Positions 1 through 4,684 of a stretch of 10,822 nucleotides of DNA are shown in pieces. The DNA comes from a bacterium (GTDB taxonomy: Bacteria; Planctomycetota; J058; JAJDCP01): positions 1 through 10,822 of the forward strand of contig JAUIEM010000348.1 of the NCBI GenBank assembly GCA_030428695.1. Direction: 5' to 3'. Position 1 is the stretch's first letter. Every line of letters begins with the position of its first letter. A program made the position numbers and the translations under genes. The notes under the pieces were generated by a model. It was given only the letters and a program-made list of their open reading frames with translations, had not been told where the DNA came from and did not search any database.

Positions 1-122
1 CCGACCCCGCCCTCGCCGCCCGCCTCGCCCGGGCCGGCGCCGAGAAGGTGCGCGCGCAGTTCAGCACGGACGCGATGGTCGAGGGCAACCTCGCCGTCTA
101 CCGGGAGCTGCTCGAGGCGTGA
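1..122 (+). CDS. C-terminal end of a probable GT4-family (group 1) glycosyltransferase, partial
   Basis: Reading from base 3, 39 codons stay open to TGA at 120-122. The peptide has an Ala/Arg/Glu-rich helix followed by the residues KVRAQFSTDAMVEGNLAVYREL. An R-x-x-F-S-x-x-x-M pattern followed by a final helix ending in Y-x-x-L is typical of the C-terminal tail of GT-B glycosyltransferases of family 4, which transfer sugars from nucleotide-sugar donors to lipid or glycan acceptors. The catalytic domains lie outside the window, so family assignment rests on this tail and on the next gene also being a glycosyltransferase. The stop overlaps the GTG start of that gene, which indicates one operon for cell-surface glycan (LPS core or O-antigen) synthesis. 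Confidence 0.6.
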   Translation, partial: DPALAARLARAGAEKVRAQFSTDAMVEGNLAVYRELLEA

Positions 123-889
123 AGCTCAGCGTCTGCATCGTCTCCTTCAACGAGGAAGCCAAGATCGGCGCCTGCCTTGAGAGCGTCGCCTGGGCCGACG
201 AGATCGTCGTCGTCGACTCCCACAGCACCGACCGCACCCGCGCGATCGCCGCCGCGCACGGGGCCCGGGTGATCGAGCGCGACTGGCCCGGCCACGTTCA
301 GCAGAAGAACTTCGCCGCCGAGCAGGCCCAGGGCGCGTGGATCCTCGGCCTCGACTGCGACGAGCGCGTCACCCCCCCGCTGGCGGCCGCGATCCAGGCG
401 GCGATCGCCGCCCCCGACGCGGCCGACGGCTACGCGGTCGCCCGCCTGAACCGCTACCTCGGCCGCTGGTGGAAGCGCGGCGGCTGGTACCCGAGCTGGC
501 GCGTGCGCCTGTGGCGCCGGGGCAAGGGCCGCTGGGTCGGCGAGAACCCCCACGACCGCTGCGAGGTCGAGGGGCGCGTCGGGCGGCTGCGGGGCGACCT
601 GCTGCACTTCACCTACGATGACCTCGCCGACCATCTGCGCACGATCAACTCCTTCACGAGCATCGCCGCCCGGGAGAAGGACGCCAAGGGCCGCCGGCCG
701 GGCGTCGCCAACCTGGTGCTGCGGCCGTTCTGGACCTTCCTCAAGAAGTACCTGCTGCAGGGGGCCTGGCGGGAAGGCCTGGCCGGCTGGATCTTCAGCG
801 TCAACGCGGCCTACTACGTGTACCTGAAGTACGCGAAGCTGTGGGAGCGGCGGTATGTGGGGGATGAGGGGGAAGCGCCGGGCGGGTGA
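119..889 (+). CDS. Family 2 glycosyltransferase, WaaE/KdtX-like (LPS core type)
   Basis: This 256-residue protein has a GT-A fold. The start IVSFNEE (7-13) is the nucleotide-binding strand and loop of GT2 enzymes. DSHSTDRT (33-40) is the conserved second loop, and LDCDERV (78-84) holds the DxD motif (D79, D81) that coordinates the metal and nucleotide sugar. The D-C-D-E-R form and the length fit the beta-1,4-glucosyltransferase subgroup (WaaE/KdtX) that adds a sugar to the LPS inner core. A Trp/Arg-rich stretch (115-140) and a C-terminal amphipathic or hydrophobic segment (about 222-242) suggest membrane association on the cytoplasmic face. The start is GTG at 119, overlapping the previous stop as GTGA; GGGAG at 103-107 could be the ribosome site. 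No better start lies nearby. The exact acceptor sugar cannot be read from sequence. Confidence 0.88.
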   Translation: MKLSVCIVSFNEEAKIGACLESVAWADEIVVVDSHSTDRTRAIAAAHGARVIERDWPGHVQQKNFAAEQAQGAWILGLDCDERVTPPLAAAIQAAIAAPDAADGYAVARLNRYLGRWWKRGGWYPSWRVRLWRRGKGRWVGENPHDRCEVEGRVGRLRGDLLHFTYDDLADHLRTINSFTSIAAREKDAKGRRPGVANLVLRPFWTFLKKYLLQGAWREGLAGWIFSVNAAYYVYLKYAKLWERRYVGDEGEAPGG

Positions 890-917
890 GCCGGGCGCTG
901 GCGGGGGGCAGAAGAGC

Positions 918-961
918 AACCGCCAAGACGCCAAGGCGCCAAGGCGCCAAGGAAGACAGGG
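918..961 (+). repeat. CGCCAAG-type dispersed repeat, left copy
   Basis: A 44-bp element is built of the units CGCCAAGACG, CCAAGGCG and CCAAGGCG, followed by CCAAGGAAGACAGGG. A second copy lies on the opposite strand at 8391-8434 and matches at 42 of 44 positions. A weaker match continues to the right of each copy (a block around GCCAGTGTCCGGCTGG at about 982-1000 here against CCCCAGTATTGGGCTGG on the minus strand near 8310-8326), so the element may be a longer, partly decayed composite. It lies just after a gene end in both places. It does not look like a coding sequence. Confidence 0.8.
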
Positions 962-1090
962 GAGGCGCAGGGATCCGGAATCGCCAGTGTCCGGCTGGGA
1001 GAAGCGCCGCGAACGAGGAATCAGCCCTGTGGCCCTTTGCTGACCTCAACATAGTCTCTGTTCCGCGGGGCAAGGTCGCTTCCCGAACGA

Positions 1091-1180
1091 ACGACGGGAG
1101 GGGGTGAACCCCTCCCCTACATGTTTGTTCTACGACTGCTCGATGACCATGTAGGGGCGGGGTTTACCCCCGCCCGTCGG
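1091..1180. repeat. REP-like palindrome pair (left)
   Basis: Two palindromic units face each other. The left arm 1091-1123 and the reverse complement of the right arm 1148-1180 match at 29 of 33 positions. Each arm is itself a palindrome: GGGAGGGG-TGAA-CCCCTCCC on the left and GGGCGGGG-TTTAC-CCCCGCCC on the right, followed or preceded by CTACATG / CATGTAG. This is the layout of REP pairs (BIMEs): small dispersed extragenic elements. An almost identical pair is at 7578-7714. Confidence 0.85.
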
Positions 1181-1505
1181 ACTGGGGACAGAACTCATGC
1201 TGAGCTGAGGTCAAGTCAGTCAGTAGTCTCTTTCGAGCTTCCTCGTCTAGCTGCAGGGCCTGGCGAAGCAGCCTCTGTGCCGCACTACCTGTCATGGCGC
1301 CCCCTCACCCGCAATCTGCATACAGGGTAGCACAGGCCCCACGGACGGGCGATTATCGGTGCCAAGGAGCGCAGGTTGGGAGCGGCAAACGGGGGTGCGG
1401 TCGCGATGGAGGCCACTCCGCCACTCCCGCGTGTCGGCACACGGATCGGTCGCGATACGGCGAGTTGGACGTCGCTCACCCAACCGTGGAGCCGCGTGCA
1501 CGCTG

Positions 1506-1514
1506 TGGTATCCT
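1506..1514 (+). promoter_or_regulatory. Possible extended -10 promoter element for the sigma factor gene
   Basis: TGG followed directly by TATCCT (1506-1514) resembles a TGn-TATAAT extended -10 and sits 25 nt before the GTG start. No good -35 hexamer is visible at 16-18 bp spacing, and an ECF-type promoter could be used instead, so this is a weak candidate. Confidence 0.22.
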
Positions 1515-1538
1515 GGGGGCAGGAACGAGGACCAACCG

Positions 1539-2276
1539 GTGGACGAAGCCCTCTACAAGACCTTTCCGAACACGCGCTGGAGCCTCGTCTCCCAGGTGCG
1601 TCGCGGGACCGAGCGGGAGGCCCGCGCGGCCCTTGCCGAGCTGTTCGAGAAGTACCGGTCGCCGCTCGTCTTTGCCCTGATGGCCTGGGCAGGTGCGAGC
1701 GGAAGGAGCCGCGCCGAAGCCCGCACCTGGGCAGAGGACGCGGTGGCAGACGTGTTCGCAGAGCTCGTCGAGAAGCCCGAGAAGCTCCGGGCCCAGAGAG
1801 GAAAGGGCAACCTGCGCACCTATCTCAAGAAGTGCCTGCAGAACAGCATCCTGAACACGCAGCGGGCCCTCGCCACCCAGAGGCGCGGCGGGAATGTCCG
1901 CCACCTCGCGGGTGAACAGCTGGCGGGGAAGGAACCGCTCGATCTCGAGACGCCGCTGCGCATCCTCGACCGCCGCCTGGCCTGGCAGATTCTCGGCGAG
2001 GCCCAGGAGAGCGTCGCGGAGAACCTCGAACCGATGGACCGCGAGGTCTTCCGGCTCTACCTCGCCGCGTCGAACAGCCACCAGGAGATCGCCGACAAGC
2101 TCGGCCTCGCGCTGAAGGATGTGCGCAACATCATCGACCGCACCCGCGACAAGCTTCGCAAGAGAACCCGGGCGCTCGTCGCCGACATCATCAGCGACCC
2201 CGCCGAGTGCGAGGCGGAGCTGCTCGAGCTGCTCGGGGACGCCTTCCCGGATGCGAGGGGCCGGCGCACGCGGTAG
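1539..2276 (+). CDS. RNA polymerase sigma factor, ECF/sigma-70-like
   Basis: This 245-residue protein directs RNA polymerase to a specific promoter set. The N-terminal NTRWSLV (11-17) is typical of ECF-like sigma factors common in Planctomycetota and related phyla. Region 2 spans about 28-110 (LFEKYRSPL, EDAVADVFAEL, then a basic stretch ending LNTQRA). Region 4 spans about 160-212, with helix-turn-helix residues SHQEIADKLGLALKDVRNIIDRTRDKL. No anti-sigma gene is adjacent. The frame is open from 1359, but I place the start at GTG 1539: AGGAACGAGG (1521-1530) lies 8 nt upstream, and the residues encoded before it show no sigma-like sequence. The gene converges on the DGR operon. Its regulon is unknown; such sigma factors often work with Ser/Thr kinases, two of which are in the window, but no direct link is visible. 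Confidence 0.88.
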   Translation: MDEALYKTFPNTRWSLVSQVRRGTEREARAALAELFEKYRSPLVFALMAWAGASGRSRAEARTWAEDAVADVFAELVEKPEKLRAQRGKGNLRTYLKKCLQNSILNTQRALATQRRGGNVRHLAGEQLAGKEPLDLETPLRILDRRLAWQILGEAQESVAENLEPMDREVFRLYLAASNSHQEIADKLGLALKDVRNIIDRTRDKLRKRTRALVADIISDPAECEAELLELLGDAFPDARGRRTR

Positions 2277-2292
2277 GGAGAAAGACGGGGTC

Positions 2293-2326
2293 CGGCAGGT
2301 TTTCGCGCGGAGCTACTCACCTGCCG
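2293..2326. terminator. Hairpin between convergent sigma factor gene and DGR; possible bidirectional terminator
   Basis: CGGCAGGT (2293-2300) and ACCTGCCG (2319-2326) form a perfect 8-bp stem with an 18-nt loop. It sits 17 nt after the sigma factor stop and about 105 nt beyond the end of the template repeat on the other strand. No T-tract follows on either strand, so rho-independent termination is doubtful. It may instead be a 3' structure of the template RNA. Confidence 0.35.
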
Positions 2327-2430
2327 TCCCCCTGGCTATCTGGCGCTCGCGCGCCGGGAAGGCCGCCTGTTCTCCACCGGGGATGGCGCGTCGACCCGTG
2401 GGCAGACGCGGACGACCGTGGCGAAGAGCT

Positions 2431-2555
2431 GGCGGGGCGGAAGCCGATGTTCCTGTTCCGCGTGCCCGGCTCGTTCCTGTTGCGGTTGCCGGACGCACAG
2501 TTCGAGGCGTGGTTGTTCCAGCTGCCGCCGCGCAGAACACGCGACGAACCACCCG
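2431..2555 (-). repeat. DGR template repeat (TR)
   Basis: This 125-bp non-coding template pairs without gaps with the VR at 4706-4830. Read on the minus strand it has 23 adenines, concentrated in AAC codons: translated in the VR frame it would give eight Asn codons around the peptide WNNHASNCASGNRNRNEP. AAC is the codon DGR templates favour, because mutating its two adenines gives many residues and no stop codon. The TR begins 17 nt after the RT stop. Its first 40 bases (2516-2555) and last 20 (2431-2450) are identical to the VR; the matching ends sharply on both sides. It should be transcribed as part of, or just after, the RT message. Confidence 0.96.
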
Positions 2556-2572
2556 TTGACGACGACCTCCCC

Positions 2573-3592
2573 TCACCCTGCGGTGTCTCCCTCCTGTGTG
2601 TCGATGCGGCGCAGCCAGACGGCCCGGAGGCCGTGGCTGTCGGCCCGCCGTACATGGGCGATCAGGCTCTGCGCGCGGCGCGCGCGTTCCGCGTCCGACA
2701 GCTCGCCGCGCCGCCAGCGATGGTGGAGCGCGCCGATCGCGGTGCGAAATCTCTTCCACGTCTCGCGCCGCAGCTCGAGACGGCCCGCGCAGACCCTGAA
2801 GCCGAGAAACGGGAACCCCCACCGGGTCGCGTACAGGCCCGTCGCCCGCGGCTGAAGCGAGAGGTCGAGCCTCTCTGCAAGGAAGCTTCGGGTGTCCGCC
2901 AACACACCGCGCAGCGCAGCGCGGCTCGTTCCGAACAACAGGATGTCGTCGCAATACCGAACCAGACCGCGCACCGCGACGCTCTGGCGCAGGTACCGGT
3001 CGAGTGGGGTCAGGAAGCGATGGGCGAGACACTGGCTGGTCAGACTCCCGAGATCGAGGCCGCGACCATCCTGTCCTCCCAGCGCGATCCCGCGGCGCAA
3101 GATCTCGAGCAGCGCACGGTCTTTGAACAGTCGCTGGAGCTGGACGAGCACCAGGTCGTGACGGATGCTCGCGAAGTAACTCGCGATGTCGGTCTTCAGC
3201 GCCCAGGGCCACCGCCGCGCGAGCTTTCGCGCGCGACGGATGGCCTGGTCGAGTCCGCGGCCCGTGCGGCTGCCGTAGGCGTCCGGGTCCATGCCTCGCT
3301 CGAGATGGGGCCCGATGACCGCGTACAGAGCCTGGTGCACGACGCGGTCGCGGAAGGGCGCGACGGTGATCATGCGCGGTTTCGGATCGCGGATGCGGAA
3401 GCGGACTCCGGGTCTGGGTGTGTACGAGCCCTCGAGCAGCTCCCGTTGCAGGGCGAGGAGCTCGGGCTCGAGGCGGCGGTGGAAGCGCTCGATGGCCGGC
3501 CGCCCCGCCTTCCCCCGACGAGCGCGATGGAAGGCTGCCAGGAGATTCTCGAAGCTCGCAACGTCCGGCAACAGCGCTCCTACCCGCTTCAT
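2573..3592 (-). CDS. DGR-type reverse transcriptase
   Basis: The 339-residue protein copies the template RNA into adenine-mutated cDNA that replaces the VR. Visible RT blocks are: KPRMITVAPFRDRVVHQAL (71-89), GSRTGRGLDQAI (107-118), KTDIASYFASI (133-143) with catalytic D135, LGSLTSQCLAHRFL (181-194), YCDD (213-216) with catalytic D215/D216, and WGFPFLGFR (258-266). The [LIV]GxxxSQ form of block 4 separates DGR enzymes from group II intron and retroviral RTs, which have QGxxxSP; the residues after QG/SQ have been linked to adenine infidelity. No maturase or endonuclease domain follows, and the length fits the family. The YCDD form is less common than YADD/YMDD. The ATG overlaps the avd stop (ATGA), so the two are translationally coupled; a GGAG lies about 10 nt upstream. 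The TR follows directly. Confidence 0.97.
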   Translation of the reverse strand: MKRVGALLPDVASFENLLAAFHRARRGKAGRPAIERFHRRLEPELLALQRELLEGSYTPRPGVRFRIRDPKPRMITVAPFRDRVVHQALYAVIGPHLERGMDPDAYGSRTGRGLDQAIRRARKLARRWPWALKTDIASYFASIRHDLVLVQLQRLFKDRALLEILRRGIALGGQDGRGLDLGSLTSQCLAHRFLTPLDRYLRQSVAVRGLVRYCDDILLFGTSRAALRGVLADTRSFLAERLDLSLQPRATGLYATRWGFPFLGFRVCAGRLELRRETWKRFRTAIGALHHRWRRGELSDAERARRAQSLIAHVRRADSHGLRAVWLRRIDTQEGDTAG

Positions 3593-4029
3593 CGTCTGCG
3601 CTTCTCCCGGCAGGCCTTCATCCAGCCGCCCAGCTGACGGCCAACGCCGTCGAGGACGCGGTGGAAGTACGCGTACTGCGTGGTCGACAAAGCGCGACGG
3701 TCGTGCAGCGCCCGCGACAGCACCCGCAGCTTCTCGAGGTCGAGATTGACGCGCCGGAAGAGCGCCTCACGTTCCTTTCTGTAGCGGAGCTCGAGCAGGC
3801 TCTCCAGCACCGCGATCAGCAAGGACAGAAATCGTTGGGTCAAGGTCGGACGCAGGATCTTCGGGAATCCCTCCGCCCGTGCGAAACTCCACACGAACAG
3901 CCCGTAGAAGTCGCTGAAGACCGGCAGCTCGCCAGCGTGGCCCACGCTCGAACGCGCCCTCCTCTCGGTGGAGGTGCGAAGGTGCGCTCCGGCCTCGGGA
4001 GACGTGCTGTCTCCGCTCGATTCGCTCAT
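3589..4029 (-). CDS. avd: Accessory variability determinant (Avd), four-helix-bundle DGR protein
   Basis: This 146-residue protein fits the Avd family, a basic four-helix bundle that forms a barrel-shaped oligomer, binds RT and template RNA, and is required for mutagenic homing. The first 30 residues are polar and low in order (SESSGDSTS...). Helical segments follow: FYGLFVWSFARAEGFPK (about 41-57), TLTQRFLSLLIAVLESLLEL (about 62-81), EREALFRRVNLDLEKLRVLSRAL (about 86-108), and TQYAYFHRVLDGVGRQLGGWM (about 117-137). The tail is basic (KACREKRRR). The pattern F-P-K-x-x-R, then R-x-x-x-L near L-D-x-L-R, is typical. The frame is open further upstream, but the ATG at 4029 has GGGAG about 7 nt before it and overlaps the HRDC stop as ATGA; extending it would run through the HRDC gene. 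Confidence 0.9.
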   Translation of the reverse strand: MSESSGDSTSPEAGAHLRTSTERRARSSVGHAGELPVFSDFYGLFVWSFARAEGFPKILRPTLTQRFLSLLIAVLESLLELRYRKEREALFRRVNLDLEKLRVLSRALHDRRALSTTQYAYFHRVLDGVGRQLGGWMKACREKRRR

Positions 4030-4550
4030 CGCTCTGCTCCCAGCGAATCCCCCGCGCCTCCGGTCGAGGACGGCTGCTCCTGTTCCCCGAGCAAGGCGAG
4101 CAGGGCCTTGCCGTAGCGGGCGACCTTGCGCGGTCCGATCCCGGGGATCTTCTGCAGGGTCGCGCGGGATCGCGGAACCTCCAGAGCGACCTCTCGCAGC
4201 TCGCGGTTGGTCAGGATCACGTAGGCCGGCACAGCCTCGTGCCGCGACTGCTCGCGGCGCCAGGTGCAGAGCCGATCGAACAGCTTCTGGGCAGAGGGGG
4301 GCAAGGAAGCGCGCACATCGGCGGTCCTGGGAGGCGTCTCGGCCCGGGGCGGTGTGGGGCTGTCCACCGGAGGTGGGGTTTCGCGCGGCACATGCTCGAC
4401 GACCAGCACCAGGAAGGGTTGCTTCCCGGTGCGGCACAGATGCTCGCGCACCGACGTGATTTCGCGCGTGCGAGCCAACTCGTCGAGCGGGGCCGGATCG
4501 AAGCGCTGACGCGCCAGGTCAAACGGCAGGGTGAGGACGGAGACGCGCAT
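4026..4550 (-). CDS. HRDC-domain DGR accessory protein
   Basis: This 174-residue protein has two parts. Residues 1-55 (MRVSVLTLPFDLARQRFD...FLVLVVEHV) form a small alpha/beta domain seen at the start of HRDC proteins in other DGRs. After a Pro-rich linker (56-80), residues 86-156 are an HRDC (helicase and RNase D C-terminal) nucleic-acid-binding domain, including VPAYVILTNRELREVA (107-122) and the HhH-like IPGIGPRKVARYG (135-147). No helicase or nuclease domain is present. HRDC genes are a recognised DGR accessory type, thought to help handle nucleic acid during homing; the role is unproven. An ATG 12 codons upstream (4586) exists, but AGGAACGAGG (4556-4565) sits 5 nt before 4550, and the family pattern begins at MRVSVL, so I choose 4550. 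Its stop overlaps avd. Confidence 0.9.
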   Translation of the reverse strand: MRVSVLTLPFDLARQRFDPAPLDELARTREITSVREHLCRTGKQPFLVLVVEHVPRETPPPVDSPTPPRAETPPRTADVRASLPPSAQKLFDRLCTWRREQSRHEAVPAYVILTNRELREVALEVPRSRATLQKIPGIGPRKVARYGKALLALLGEQEQPSSTGGAGDSLGAER

Positions 4551-4555
4551 CGGAA

Positions 4556-4565
4556 CCTCGTTCCT
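4556..4565 (-). promoter_or_regulatory. Ribosome binding site deciding the HRDC gene start
   Basis: AGGAACGAGG on the minus strand lies 5 nt before ATG 4550 and favours that start over the ATG at 4586. The identical 10-mer precedes the sigma factor start (1521-1530, plus strand). Confidence 0.6.
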
Positions 4566-4578
4566 CGCGCCCGGGCCG

Positions 4579-4604
4579 GGCGGCATGCGCTGCCGAATGC
4601 CGCC
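4579..4604 (-). promoter_or_regulatory. Hairpin in the leader between the target gene and the HRDC gene
   Basis: GGCGGCAT (4579-4586) and ATGCCGCC (4597-4604) form a perfect 8-bp stem with a 10-nt loop. It lies in the 134-nt gap between target stop and HRDC start, about 28 nt before the HRDC start codon. It could mark an RNA processing or attenuation point that sets accessory gene expression apart from the target. It is about 100 bp beyond the VR end, further than the cruciform known next to the Bordetella phage VR, so it is probably not that element. Confidence 0.35.
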
Positions 4605-4684
4605 TCTCCTCCTCCCTCGTCAAGCGTTTGTTTCCAGATTCGCTGTTTCGACGGTCGGTGCAAGCGCGATCGAAGAGCAAGAGG

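Larger units (their letters stand above)
890..1538. other. Non-coding region with dispersed repeats between the glycosyltransferase and sigma factor genes
   Basis: About 650 bases carry no convincing gene: the open frames are short, mutually overlapping and match no family I recognise. The region holds the CGCCAAG repeat (918-961), a degenerate extension of it to about 1015, and the REP-like inverted pair (1091-1180). From 1181 to about 1500 I see nothing identifiable. The sigma factor's leader lies at the right end. Confidence 0.7.

Noticed and set aside
2317..2655. Minus-strand open frame that translates the TR as a peptide resembling the target C-terminus
   Set aside because: The resemblance comes from TR/VR homology. 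The frame has no sensible start and overlaps the RT gene end; the TR is a template, not a gene.
2573..3592. Retron or group II intron reverse transcriptase
   Set aside because: The LGSLTSQ block, lack of a maturase/endonuclease domain, and neighbouring avd, TR and VR identify a DGR enzyme.
2207..3637. A 476-codon plus-strand open frame opposite the reverse transcriptase
   Set aside because: It lies antisense to a clear RT with all catalytic blocks, is low-complexity, and matches no family; it is a product of high GC.
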